DNA of 64,000 nucleotides. Origin: Dipylidium caninum (lineage: Eukaryota > Platyhelminthes > Cestoda > Cyclophyllidea > Dipylidiidae). Positions 51,959 through 64,000 of this stretch are shown one piece after another. Made by a program: the position numbers and the translations under genes. Under the pieces are notes generated by a model. The model made no database searches. It worked only from the letters and a program-made list of their open reading frames with translations, and was not told the origin of the DNA. The DNA is taken from positions 620,001 through 684,000 of the forward strand of contig QEYB01000825.1 of the NCBI GenBank assembly GCA_017562135.1, in the 5' to 3' direction. The stretch's first letter is position 1. Each line of letters starts with the position of its first letter.

Positions 51959-52975
51959 GCAATTTTTCTATTATACTTCTGTTTTTTTACATAATACATT
52001 GTTGTTTTTGTACTCATTAAGCAGTTTAGTAGGATTTTTGAAGCATACCTTTGTTTCTCGCACACATCTCCGGAATTGTGGGGCTGTCCATATCCGAACA
52101 CAAAGAACAGGTGTGTTCCGTAGAAATAATCATGCTGACTTCTCAAGCAACACGAAATAAGTCAACCCATTCCTCCCGGTTTAAATTTACTACGATCACA
52201 CGTGATGTTTAATAATGTGACATTGCAGAAGACTGGGAAGGAGGGACAAGGTTGATTAACTGCTATTGTGATGTTATCAGCCCGAATGACCTTCTATAAT
52301 CCCTTCGTCCGACAGTAACAGCTGGTTAATCGTGTTTACTACAAAGGTGGACCAGTCTGCCGACTTTTATATGTTGTCTCAAAAGCAGTGCTGTCAATTT
52401 TCTTCTTCTTAAACTTTACAACTGGACGTCTGAGCTTAAAGCTAGCAGTGTTGGGAAGACTGCCGTCTAATGGGCCAGTAACACAGTACTGACAGACTTC
52501 GGTGGTGCTCTTGACACTTTTTTGTTTAAGTGCAGACTTATTTGGCCCTGACAGATATTTGAAGATATTCTTCTGATCAGACCTGGTATCACTTAGCTGT
52601 TGTGTGGAAATATGATGCTTTTGATGAAAGTTATTTTTGGTTTTTTGGACCGTGTTTTTTTAGCGGATCAACTTCTGTGCTACTGTGGGTATTAGTACAA
52701 CGAAATGTTGAAAAATCATGGATCAATTTTCTCTTTAGTTTCACATTTAAAAGCCTATGTTGTGTTTCTGTGTTTGAGGACGCAAAAAGCTTTAGTCAAC
52801 TGAAACGTGTTACCATTTTCCATGCCCTGAATGTTAAATCATTCGTAGGATCTCTACACTTGGTATTCCTTTGTAAAAGCACCTTTTACGGACGCAGACA
52901 TATTGTTCTCTTTGTCGTTTCGAAGTAATAAATAAAAATGCATGGATGTATTTTGTCTGCTGGTTTTTGGCCCAT
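51959..52975. other. convergent spacer before ETS gene
   Basis: 3' ends of converging genes. A Phe-rich plus-strand frame at 52602-52928 is antisense to the probable ETS 3' untranslated region and looks like chance. AATAAA on the plus strand at about 52928 is too far from the 51958 stop to assign with confidence. Confidence 0.35.
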
Positions 52976-55900
52976 TTACTTTGGCGCCTGTCCTACCGCG
53001 CCATTAGTCAGACTTTCCACGTTGTAACCGACGGTTGTCATGACAAAGGGGGTGGTCTGGTAAGACGAGGAGGCACCGCCAGAAGAGGACGTCGGTGAGG
53101 AATTGGTGTAACCTCCATGTGGTTGGGGTAGGTAGGCCTCCGTACCCTCGTAGCCCGATGCTGGCACTGAAGCTCCCCCAGGATGATGTTGCTGATGACT
53201 GTGATTGTGATGTACCTCTGGGAAGAAGCACGCAGCAGCAGCTGCTGCTGCTGCACGAGCAGCGAGGAAATGTTGCGGTGCAGAATAATCGCTAGTGATG
53301 GGATGGTGATGCTGCTTGTTTCCACAGTTCTCGTAATCACGCACAGATTGGAGTGACGGCGGAGGTGGAGAGGGTTCGCGAGGTCGTTTAGAAGTACCCT
53401 TTCGCTGTTGTTGACGATGATGGTCTTCACTGGTATTAGAATCACGGGGGAAGCAGGCAGAGGCGTCATCCCCTCTGAAATTGGAGAGACCGAGGGAGGC
53501 TGAAGCGGATGCAGTTGTCGCGTCACAAGTGGAGGGCTGCATAGCTTGGGCCAAACCTGTGAAGTCAAATTTGTAGGCGTAGCGCTTCCCATGAACCTGG
53601 GAAAGGAGTAAAAACAAAATGCCTGTAATGAGTTAAGCCGCATCATATATTAATGAGGGCATATCATTCGCAGGAACCTATTTACCCATTTGTGGTTTTA
53701 TTGCCAGAGATGTGAGGAAGCAGCAAGAAGAAGAATCGAGTTGTCATTCACAAGTGATGTCTAGCATAGTTTAACCCTGGAAATGGGGAAGCGAACTATT
53801 GTCGCAGAACTTCGGTTAAGTCAAAGAAAAAAGATAAATTGTGTTTTGAGTTGAATGTATTGCCAATGAAAGCAAATATAATTTGCAGATTGGTCATCTC
53901 AATTGTGGTTTGGCTAATCAACTGGGACTTCCCTTCTAATAGGGTTTAATCATGCTAACATCTCAAATTGTGTGCGGGAGGAGGGAAAAGCAGTCAAGTT
54001 GATAGCCCCCAAGCTGCTTCTCTTGTCTAAAGTGACGGCTAAACTGAATAAATGGAAAATATTGATAAGGACAAAGAATGGTTGAGCAGTGGAGATCGCC
54101 GACTACATTATAAAATTGGCCGTCGCGGTGACAAGCATGAAACAAGCCAAGAAAACAAGCTAACACTTGATGCAGATTCAATTTTCTCGAATTAGAAGTG
54201 CACCATAAAGGGAAATTAAAACCGATTAGACAATGGGCACTGTCACCCTACAGGACGGTGTCCCCAGATTCTTAGTGTACATTTTTTTCTCCTTTGGTTT
54301 TGCTTGTAGCCAGAGGAAGTTGGGAGAAATATGCATTCACTAGTGGGGAAGCGGGGACGAAGCAGTGTAAAATATTCAAGTAAAGTCAACGTTTTCCAAT
54401 TGATCACTTATTCTTCATTGTGAGACTGTTATCCTCCAATTTCGGCCATACAATGATTTGTCAAATAGACCACAGTCTGGTCGAGTTTGAATCGAAATCA
54501 AGGAAGAAAAGAAAATGTTTGACTCTGTTTTGTATCTTGCAAAATATTCTTGAGAGAACTTCAGTGGCCCTTATTCGACACATTACGGATCTACTGTCTG
54601 GCTACCTTCCGAGGTAGCGTCTCTCATAAACCTCTGTGTCTGCCATAACAATATTTTATTTGATTACACATATGTACAATCTATTTTTACTCTTCACTAC
54701 AACGTTTATTTGGTAAATTTAAGTTGTGTTAACTTTGAAAGACTATCTAACCAATCGCCTAAACGTAGCAAAAGGTAGAATGCGTTGCTTCCGGAATTCA
54801 AGCCAATCAGCGTTGGGAGAAGGGCAGGTAGCGCGGATTTTTTGACCAATGGATATGCCACATTCTGGGCGTTGTTCTCATCATCGATTCTGTGAACCTA
54901 GAAACTACTTTCTTACAAATCGGGGATTATATCAAATCAGTTCATTCATATACGCCAAATAGCTGAAAAAGTACGGATTTTTGTATCGTGCCTTTCGGCT
55001 TTAATAATGCTTTATGAATCACTCCTTTCCCCCTTCTTCAGATGTATGTAGGTTGAAATTTTTCAAAACCGCTTTAAATGACTGAATTTTGAGATGGCGA
55101 CAAAATCAAACTGTCATTCGACCAGGCGGGAAAAGTTAAGGGAGATTGTATGCCAATCAGGCCTTGGTAAAATTGTTTATCAGAGAGGCCTTATTTGACC
55201 ACCACAAATATCGTCCTAGGTCCTCTCACATTTTGTTTTCCTGAAACTTTCAAACCATGGGGCGGCAGAGCTCTTAAAATTCCAGGCAATTTCTGACCAG
55301 GTGCCTACTTTAGTAAAACATTAAGGACATGAAAGCAAAAAACGAAATATCTAAAGATCAGAGTTCCCCATGGTGTTAACGAATCATATTCTTTGCCTTT
55401 CAAGGCGTTGTTTGAGTTTCTATGTGCCACAGGTTTCGTGTGCTTCCCTCAAAAGAACATTTGCTCGTAAAGTACCCAGTTATTCATGCAATGACTGAAG
55501 ATATCTTTCCACTTTTTAAACAGCTACACGTTCACTTTTTCATATAGATTTTTCCCACGTAACCACTTTTAAGTAAACAAGCTCCAGAAAGGAGTGGTAT
55601 GATAATGATGGTGGAAAGCTGCCCATAAAAATTAGCTGACTTATCTCCGTCGTAAATACTCACCTAATTGAAACGACGTCTGCCCATCAACAAGAAGGAT
55701 GATAGTTTGGATATCAACGAAGACCGTGAATCGTTTTATATCCTTCTTACCGAATTCACTTTTATTCAAATGAAAATACTCACCTTACTCATGATATTCT
55801 TATCATAGTAGTAGCGGAGGGCTCGACTCAACTTGTCATAGTTCATGTTGGGCTTCGATTTGCGTTCGCCCCAACGCCTGGCCACATCGTCGGGGTTGAC

Positions 55901-58688
55901 CAGTTTGAACTCCCCGTTGGTGCCCTCCCATGTAATGCAGGCCAGATTGCGACTGTCCGCCAAGAGCTCGAGTAGGAACTGCCACAGTTGGATCTGTCCC
56001 GAGCCTGCAATGAAAAGCGCTATTGACCTTTCACATTGTCCGAGATGGTAGAATAAGTCTCGGCTCATCCACGACTCCTTCGTGCCTTCTAGTACCCCTT
56101 TCAGGAACTATTGCGTAAGTGAGAAGAAAAGCGCCTTTCGACACATCCTCACATAATAAGAATTTGGAGACGTCTTACGTCTCGGCAGTAAGGGATGAAG
56201 TGAAGTTTCAGACTGAAACACAGGTTTTCAGCCAAATGGGGAGCTTCTAATGTAGAAGAAGGTGGTAGGTTGAGTCTAGACTCAACGTAGTTCTCTACAT
56301 TTGCATTGTCCTCCTTCGCCTCATGTGGTCACCTGAAGGTGATTTTCTTTAGGATTCGCCCACAAAAGTTATATGCGTCCCCGATTATTTCGCTTTTCAA
56401 ACTCAACATATCAGTAGAAGTAATTTATAGTTACCAGCTAGGAGAAAATACTCCACGTGTGTGGCGATACGAAGGCTAAAATAATTGAGCAACTACATGG
56501 CGGCATAAAGAAGGGGGGGGAAATTTCCCAACGCGTTGGCATTGGTTATACTAGAATTTATATCTCTGATTTTCCTTTCCCAACTTGGTGCCACATAAAA
56601 GCCCATAAAATGCCTAAAGGTGGTTGGAAGTAAAGAAAGATTAACCACGCGAAATGTTGTCTAAAGGCCAAAGTGCTGAAAAACAAAGACTCTTTAAAAT
56701 ATCGGAACACTTTCGGGTAGTGTTAAAACTAATCGGCTTCAGTTAATCTTTCAATCATATTTGCCTGCATACGTCTGTGGCGCAAGGAAGGTAATGCTTA
56801 TTTTACAATGTCTGCGTAACTACCACTACTGGTCTAGCACAAAGTGTCTAAGTGCCAAGCCTGTCAACAGTGCGACTGAATTAAGTGGAGGTGTAGCGGC
56901 GTAAGGAACGGGCACCAGGACTTTCCACAGTAGCTGTTCTTAATATCTGCCTCTAACTCCCACTGGTTGTATGCGCCCGAGGGGCATCCTTTGTGTGGGA
57001 GAATGCGAGAGGGCGAGAGAAAACGTGGTAGGTACCAGCAGAGTTTTTGCCCAAAGTAACGTGTCTTCCGGGTGGACGACAGGAAGGACGAACTGGAAAG
57101 GGGGAGGCGAACCCACATGTTCACGTGTCCGCTACCCTCACTCCCCTCCCCTCCTCTCCCCTCGCCCTCCACCCGCCACCCGCCACCCGCCTTGGCCTCC
57201 CCAAATATCCTCCCATTTGAGCAGTGTGGGCATACACAAGCACGCGGTATTGAGGTGGGACAATAGAAAATCACAGTTGTGCCTCTCAGCTCCCTCCTCC
57301 CTCCTCCCTATTTCTCATTCCCTCAGGATGTGACTTGATGGGGTGTTAGTGGGAAATTAAAATTACCCACATTTTTGTCGGTGGGAAATTGCAATTCCCA
57401 CTACCGCTACTGCCCTATTAGTATTTCAGTGATTTTTTCCCTCCCGTACATTCCAGAACACATTTGAAGGCCATCAATTCGTGCGATGTTGAATTTAATT
57501 GTTTCCTTCTTCCCCAGTAGTTGATATGATTATTTTGGTTCTGGCAACTCCATCCGCGCAGATGGATCATCCCGGGAATATAAAACCGTTTTCATTTCTG
57601 TACAAGTCACACCTAATATCTTTCTTAGCCTGTTAGATTCTTTTGTTTGTTACATTTAAGAAAAGAGTTATACTTCTTCCTTTAAAGCTAGAAATGACTT
57701 CTCTTTAATTGAGGCCTATGGTCTCTTTTCCCGAGAGTAAATGATTGCTGATGGCCCTAACTGTGGCAAACACATTGAAATACTTAGAACGTTGAAAATA
57801 TCAAGAACTATTTGTTACCCAGAAAGAGCTTTTTCACGGTGCTTCACCTCTGAAAAGTGACGGTTAAACCTCATTTTTATGACGACTTACCTTGGGGCCG
57901 CCACTGAACTGTCGGTGATCCCTGCGACACCCGAGATGCATTTGCAAGGGGCGGAGGAGGTGGTGGTGGCGGTGGGAGAGGCGGAGATCCATAAGTCTTG
58001 CTCCTCTCTCCACTCCCACCCTCCGAGACCCCATCAATTCTCCCTACACCTCCTGGGGATCGCATTCTTCTTGCCCGTGCGGCATAGAACATGGAGGACT
58101 GAACATTACCCCCTGATCGTCCATAATGGTAACCTGCACCAGACCAAAGACCCTGATGGTGATGATGATGATGATGATAGGCGCTAGAAGGGGTATTAAC
58201 GGAGGCAGCTGCCGACGTGCTATAGCTGTATGAAACAGATCCAGGGAAATGATATGCTGGTGAACCGTCGAAGTGATAACCTCCGGTGTTTTGGTAGGGA
58301 TCACTTTCACCCCAATAGGTGGTCGAATTGGCTGCATTTTGGGTTCGAATCAAATTGGAATAAGCACTACCACGTGGATCGTGTTCATAGCAAATAACCC
58401 CATCTGAAGAGGAAGAATAGGAGGTGGAGGAGGGATACACCCCACTAACGAATTCGGACGATGGTGTGAAGTACTCTGGACCAGCTGTGAATTGATATTT
58501 TCCCCGATGGTCGGCACTGGCCGAACTTGTGACGTTGGCAACACTTGACGTTGTATTAGGGGGCAGGGAGGAGTAAGTCTGTCCATCGCCGAGGGTCGAG
58601 TTTGCTGAATCCTCCTGAAATTATAGAGAAGTGTGATATCGGTTGTATATCACATCTGCTCAAATAAAACTATTCAAACTCTCACCAT
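52976..58688 (-). CDS. ETS-domain transcription factor, ERG/FLI1/FEV class
   Basis: Exons 58688-58686 (ATG only), 58614-57891, 56004-55784 and 53596-52976 join to 1,569 nt (522 aa). The ETS DNA-binding domain (about residues 243-330) is nearly identical to the ERG/FLI1/FEV group: [70 protein letters not shown], then [20 protein letters not shown], with both GGA-contact arginines in ALRYYY. It should bind GGAA sites in the nucleus. The N-terminal 240 residues are Ser/Tyr/Thr-rich with a His run and a Pro run, and contain no Pointed (PNT) domain; the C-terminus has an Ala run and His-rich patches. In-frame TAG eight codons before the ATG supports the start. Lack of PNT resembles FEV, but exact orthology is open. 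Confidence 0.94.
57130..57195. repeat. C-rich low-complexity tract in ETS intron
   Basis: Iterated CTCCCCT and CACCCGC units (three near-perfect copies of the latter) sit in the intron before the ETS-domain exon. The minus strand is correspondingly G-rich and could form a quadruplex in the transcript. There is no coding meaning on either strand. Confidence 0.65.
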
Positions 58689-61002
58689 GGTCGGTGTATG
58701 GTTGCTTCCGTTCTACTCTTGCGACAGAATTGTCGTATGCAGTCAGGAGTAGCAACGGATTTCCTGTTCTCAATCTCGCTCTCTCCCTTCTACTATTTCT
58801 CTCGACGTCGGTTGTTGTGGAGGGACGGAAGGAAGTGCCCGATCAAGGGTTTATTGCAGGCAACGGGAGATCAAGATCTTCGTGATTTCTCTCGTCCACT
58901 CTCTTTCTGTGTGCAACTCAGCGGAACAGGATTTCCGGGCAGATCCTGACCAGCCGTCGAGTAATAATGCTCCGGTAGTAGTCGTAGCAGCAATGGGAGT
59001 ATGAACAGCGACAACTCCGTGACTTCAAGCGCAGTAGTAGAGGTTGTCGTTCTGTTACGGAAGGAAATGGGTGAAATTAGGCCTGAGCAGAGCTTGTACA
59101 GAGAGAACAGTGGGCAGAATGGACTGCGAGTACTGCTGTCAGCTAGTGTCCGGTTGAGATTAATTTTACTTGCCCGACGCACATACGTACGCACGTAAGC
59201 CCTAACTCACCTGCTCTAGTCTTCCTGTCTTTCAGGAAACACGAATGGATGATCAAAAGGGGGCAGGGGGAGACGTGCTCAGGGCCTACTCCCTTCCTCC
59301 TTCCCCCTCCCTGCTTTTCATCCACTATTTCCGCTGCTTCTGCTGCTGATACTGCCGATGCTCCCTGCCTCCCTTCCCCCCTACTCGCATGCGTTTCCTG
59401 TTTAGGTCCACTCGCACGCCATTGGCCAGTTGGTGTCAATATGCGCGGACGGCAAGTCGATGCTCATTCGCTCAAATTGCCACCACCGACTCAGCAGTTT
59501 CCACTGTCGAGAATAATAAAATTCAGTCAGGCCTACCTCAGTTAGCGATTTCCTACTAATAACTCATAAACGCAAAGTTCACATCAATTTATATTTCCAA
59601 GGTTACATTTTACGAAAATATCTGCCTTATGAATATCCTTTCATTTGTTAGTGTGAAAGCAGAGGCGGTATATCACCTAGAGATTTCCGTACAGCTTCGC
59701 ATATTTGTCCATGTTTGTTGGTGACTAAAATGATACTGTCGAAACAGCGGAGTCGTCTACAACTGTTTACTCGTTTTGATGAAAATGAATTAAATGAGGT
59801 GACGATAGACTGATATAACTTTTTCGTATCCCTGACTCTGTTTTATGATGTTCCTATTATCCATTTTACCTATTGCACATAGGACAGGATTTTTTCTTGA
59901 TACGCCGTTCGTCCCTAAGACCGAACTAATTCGCCACCATTCACATTTCGGATGCTTGTGTAAATGCCCTGTATACGATCAAGACAGCAGTATCCACATT
60001 AGTGACATATATTTTCGGAAATCTAAAATGCAAAATATGTTAATAGTTGCCATTCCAAAAATTTATTAATCTATTTAGGAGAAGAAAGGAAAATCTGGTC
60101 AAGGGTTTAATTTAGACCTGAGATCGAGGGCATTATAAATTCACATCTTCTCAGGGCTAATGGACTCAGGGATGAGAAATGGAGGACTGATCAAGATGAA
60201 GGGGCATGCCTTTCAAGCTTTAATTGACGTCTTTCTTGCTTCATCATCAGTGCGGAAACTCATGCAACTCCCGTAGTAGTAGGTGACAAGAGCAGCGGGA
60301 TATAGAAACATCTGACTTATTTTCATTATATTCCTAAATTTTGTATCGTGGGTCATTAAGACTGGACTTTTTCCTCGAGCGATGAGTTCTACATGAATAA
60401 ACGTTATAACTTCTGGCTACGACAAAATATTTCTTCACCTCATGTGATTAAAGGCAGTAAATTACGAGGGATGCAGCCACTGGCTGATTACTTTGGGCAA
60501 ACCAAGTAAGTGAATGTTTAAAGGAGTGAAATGTAGGTTTTTTAGTAGAAATAACATTAAAGTATCCTCTCGCTTTACCAATAGGGATCGTTGCTCAATT
60601 TCACGGTGTTCCGCGACATCTTGTTATAATAACTAAAGTTTTCAATTTAAGAGAAGTCTTATCAGAATCTGGAAGATACGCGTTGACCAAACAAATAACC
60701 GTAAATAAAGAATTTTATTAGGGTTAACACAAGACTAAGGGGTAGACTTAAGGATAACAGCCATGTGCACTTCATATGGTGTTTCCTCGAAGTTGCCTCC
60801 GCTATTAATCAATTCCTTTTTTGATTAGGAATTAGGTAAGGGATTAAAGCTCAAATAATTTTAATGTTTATCAAAGATCGTAATGTGTCTTATAGCAAAT
60901 TCCATGTGAACAAAGTCTATATCTGAGAATAATCTTGAGTATGAGTTTTTATCGAGCTTGTTTTACCTTACATGGACGAAAACGCGTATTTCCACACGAA
61001 GA
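58689..61002. promoter_or_regulatory. divergent spacer ETS factor / NHE
   Basis: 2.3 kb between outward starts. The part just upstream of the ETS start (58689-59550) is distinctly richer in GC than the rest and probably carries its promoter and 5' untranslated exon. The remainder is AT-rich. Short open frames here lack family matches. Confidence 0.4.
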
Positions 61003-63978
61003 ATGAATGACTCACAGTTCAACTATGCGTTACATATCGTCAAAATAAACTTTTGGCCTTCAGATCAATGGGCACACGTTCGTATCCTCTTGTTATCCAT
61101 TACTTTCTTATTCGTTTTTTGTACAACGGAGGCTTTTTACGGCAAATGGAGGATCCTTTCGAATATTTTGCCGAAACCTGCCCCCTTACTCTTATTTGGG
61201 GTAGTTTTTGGTTACTTTTCACGGGCCTTACAAATTGAAATGAATTTTTTTAACGAATTTTTCTTTTTTGGTGTCCTTTTTCCGCCGCTTGCAATAAATG
61301 CAGCTTTAGAATTCAAACCTATCGTTAAGAATGGTATTCTGCCTTCCACAATTGTATTTGGCCTTCTTGGATCCTTTTTCAATTTCATATTTACAGCCTT
61401 AGGTTTATGGAGCGTGTATGTTTGGGGCGCAATGGGAATACAGGGGAATCCAGTTAAGCCAATTGCATTCATCTTATTTTCAAGCCTTATTTGCTCGACC
61501 GATCTTGCAATTGTATTTGGCTTATTGGGAAAGCTAAAAGTACACCCATTTCTTTACCTCCTTTTTGTCGGCGAATCTCTAATCAATGATGGAGTTTCGT
61601 TGAGCCTCTTCACTATGACTTATAACGCAGCAAGTTCACATTTGAAGTGCGTCGAGAAACTTGGAATATTTTCGTGGCTTCTACTAATGCTGATATCATT
61701 TGCTCTTCAATTATGCTTTTCCGCCATTACTGGACTCATTTTTGGCTTTTTTTCGTGTATTGTTACTCGTTGGACAAGGCATGAGACAACTCTGGAGCCT
61801 GTAATTGTATTCTGCCTCTGCTATACGGGTTATATCATCACCTATATTTGCTCGTGGCCAAGTACTTTTTATCTCATTTTCTACTGTACATTGTTATCAT
61901 CCTTCACCTTCCGGAATATATCCCATAAATCTGTAACCACAATTCGTCACTTTGCTCAGATGACCAGTGCAGTCGCCGACTCTCTTATCTTTCTCTATGT
62001 TGGTTTCTCGATAGCTACTCACAAGCTTGTCTGGCAAACAGGATTCATTGTATGGGCCACATTTTTTTGCATATTCTGGCGTTCGTTTTCATATTCATAG
62101 CCTCCTTTCTTACCAACTATTTCTTTTGGACAAGACAGAAAATTACTGTTGGTATGATGTTCTTTATTTCCTATGGTGGATTCAAGGGAAGTGTTGCTCA
62201 CGCATTGGTAGAGATTGTTTCGCCGCAAACTGCCTCAGCTATGGGCATACCAATGCCGGTTTTGCGGTGCACAGTAGTTTTTATTAATCTTTTTTACGTA
62301 CTCTTCATTGGTTTGACAATGACGCCACTCTTACGGATCTATAAGTTTCTCTCCTCGGATACTGCACGGTTGAGTCTCTTTGAAACACTCAATGACCGGG
62401 TCATCCTCTCTGCGTGTAGCGCCGTAGCAGATGTGGTAGGACATCATCACAGTCCACTTCAGGCCAAGGTAGTAAAGTTTTACAAAAGGTGAGATTTTTA
62501 TCTACATGTATTCATCGATTTGTCGAATAGCACGCCTCTTCTACATCAGCTATTTTGGTGTCAATTTCTTTTCTAAGTGGAATAGTTGTGGCAACTGAGA
62601 TCATGAATAAATGAGATAATTAAGGGAACTCGTGGTTTTTTCAAGATATCGTATGTAGTACGGTATGTTATGTAGTATGTCATAAATAGTGGAAATACAA
62701 TTGGAAACATGTTTATGATCAGTTTTGATCTTATTTTTTGTCATTATAAGTATAGATTTTTCTTAATTGAGGAGTTGATTGCTTTCTTTGTGGACTCTAA
62801 AGCTAGTGTTACCTCAAGGAAACATAAGTACACTTTCCCGTTCATCCATAACTGGCTATTTCTTCCCAAAGTTATTTCATTCATTTGCTATCCTTACATT
62901 GCAGTAAGTAATAACACCTTTACGTTCCCAACTTTTATAAGTAAAAACCTATCTATCCACAGAGTTGATGGTAGTTTTAGAATACATTATAAACTAACAT
63001 AATTGCTTTTCATGGGTTATAAATCCCTTCAAGGGAAATAATGGTTGTATTTTTTCTCATAGAACTAAACTGATTTGTTAAAAACCACAATCTTTAAACT
63101 CGTGAATAATTGTTACTTTAAGCAAAGATTCACCACGGCATTCCATTTATTGGGTTTCTCACAACTGTAATAGCCATTATTTTTAGTCCATTGTCGATAT
63201 GCTATGCGAAATGTTTTCGCAAGAAGGTTAAATTTAATTCATACCAATAAACAGTCAAATCAAACATGGCAAACATCACAGCGATCTCAGTGACGCAGTT
63301 TATAATGTCTTTCACTCCTACAGACATCTTCGCCCCCTTTTGCTCCGCGATCCCACTAAGCACGACGAAATAACTGATGTGTACGCAGACATAGCACTAG
63401 CCTTACATTATGCCAGCGTTGCCAAAGATCGCCATTCTGTCCGCTTCCACCTTCGTCGACTCCGTCCACAGCTAAAGAAAGCATTCTACTTCCATCAACA
63501 ACAACAGGGAATCCTCAAACCACTTCATCACGTGTCTCTACATCACATCGATCTCATTTCGGATCCCACGGATATGAGCATTTCAGGCCAGATAGAGGGT
63601 CCCTCTTTTTCTCCAATCTCACAACATCGACGTTGTCGCACTATTTCGTTGGAGACATATAGAAATGTGTCTTCGTCAGTGAGCACTGTGACGCCGTTGG
63701 AAGCAGACAGAGCTGAAGCTGAGATATTCTACGATATTGAATGTGATGGTTTACCAGGCACCAGGACTAAGTTGCAGACTGAATCGAATTACAAAGGAGT
63801 TATTCAAATTCGAAAAAGGTCATGTTGCGGTTGTGATGTATCTTCGGAGTCTTCTGGTTCCGATATTGTTTCTGTGGTAAGCAATGGAGATTACCAGGCT
63901 AGTATTTTGAATTTAAAAGAGTTATGTAGGAAACACATTAATTCGTCTTTTTTTGAATCTTGTATGACAATGTGTTAA
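61003..63978 (+). CDS. Na+/H+ exchanger (SLC9/NHE family), frame interrupted
   Basis: SLC9 exchangers swap Na+ for H+ across membranes. Exons 61003-62488 and 63324-63978 fit one protein of about 713 aa, but the frame breaks once near 62086-62089: frame 1 reads FCIFWRSF, then the frame starting one base earlier continues FIFIASFLTNYFFWTR. About 10-12 membrane spans are visible. Family landmarks: HVRILLLSITFLFVF (TM1), GVLFPPLAINAA, FVGESLINDGVSL with the ion-binding Asn-Asp pair (residues 195-196), NISHKSVTTIRHFAQMTS, FFCIFWRS (TM9 Arg), SYGGFKGSV, and after the intron HLRPLLLRDPTKHDE at the start of the cytoplasmic regulatory tail. The tail is short (about 220 aa). TTG-initiated upstream extension is ignored in favour of the ATG at 61003; an upstream 5' exon is possible. 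The break is most simply one missing T. Confidence 0.92.
62489..63323 (+). other. NHE intron
   Basis: An 835-nt intron with donor AG|GTGAGA and acceptor CTCCTACAG. The phase joins Arg (AG+A) into YKRHLRPLLL. A frame at 62709-63002 inside it is AT-biased and lacks any NHE similarity. Confidence 0.8.
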
Positions 63979-64000
63979 TGATGACAAATCATCCTCGAAG

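Noticed and set aside
52602..52928. 108-codon plus-strand frame
   Set aside because: Phe/Val-rich translation of T-rich DNA, antisense to the ETS 3' region, with no splice or family support.
57072..57333. Pro/Ser-rich plus-strand frames
   Set aside because: Translation of a C-rich simple tract in an intron of the ETS gene.
62050..62100. 51-nt GT..AG intron in the NHE
   Set aside because: Its length is a multiple of three, so it would not bring the second half into frame, and it would remove the conserved FCxxxR segment.
1..64000. Transposons, viral insertions, CRISPR arrays or gene clusters forming a new system
   Set aside because: No terminal repeats, transposase/reverse transcriptase motifs, repeat-spacer arrays or functional clustering were seen on either strand.

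Overview
The window is animal genomic DNA with intron-split, low-copy housekeeping and developmental genes and no bacterial, viral or recognisable transposon content. I reconstructed 13 gene models by following GT-AG junctions in phase. Several first introns are extremely short (28-33 nt: PFDN1, ZNHIT6, LRRC57 and probably FAM210). Small 5' introns are a known habit of parasitic flatworms. Together with the diverged proteins and compact spacing, this makes a cestode or other flatworm my best inference. It is not proven by any marker in the window.

Layout, left to right. 1.5-14.8 kb (-): Sec16, the ER exit site/COPII scaffold, 16 exons. 15.7-16.6 kb (+): ZNHIT6/BCD1, box C/D snoRNP assembly. 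18.5-18.9 kb (+): prefoldin subunit 1. 19.5-20.5 kb (-): LRRC57. 20.9-21.7 kb (+): eIF1A with an unusual long C-tail. 23.3-24.7 kb (-): mitochondrial FAM210/DUF1279 protein. 25.1-27.7 kb (-): IBA57, mitochondrial Fe-S assembly. 29.9-34.9 kb (+): RS-rich ZC3H18-like nuclear RNA factor. 36.0-45.6 kb (-): C2H2 transcription factor with polyQ/polyA tail. 46.9-52.0 kb (+): one or two unrecognised genes. 53.0-58.7 kb (-): ERG/FLI1/FEV-class ETS factor. 61.0-64.0 kb (+): SLC9-type Na+/H+ exchanger with an apparent one-base frame break.

The genes do not form a pathway. The neighbourhood is nevertheless ordered: five divergent head-to-head pairs (Sec16/ZNHIT6, LRRC57/eIF1A, IBA57/ZC3H18-like, C2H2/unknown, ETS/NHE) separated by convergent ends, so most promoters lie in shared intergenic spacers of 0.4-2.3 kb. 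I found no clearly new biological system. The points most worth checking are the micro-introns and a 26-nt micro-exon, a likely GC-AG intron, the lost CCCH finger of ZC3H18, the rewritten eIF1A tail, the PNT-less ETS factor, the NHE lesion and the unidentified 526-codon gene.
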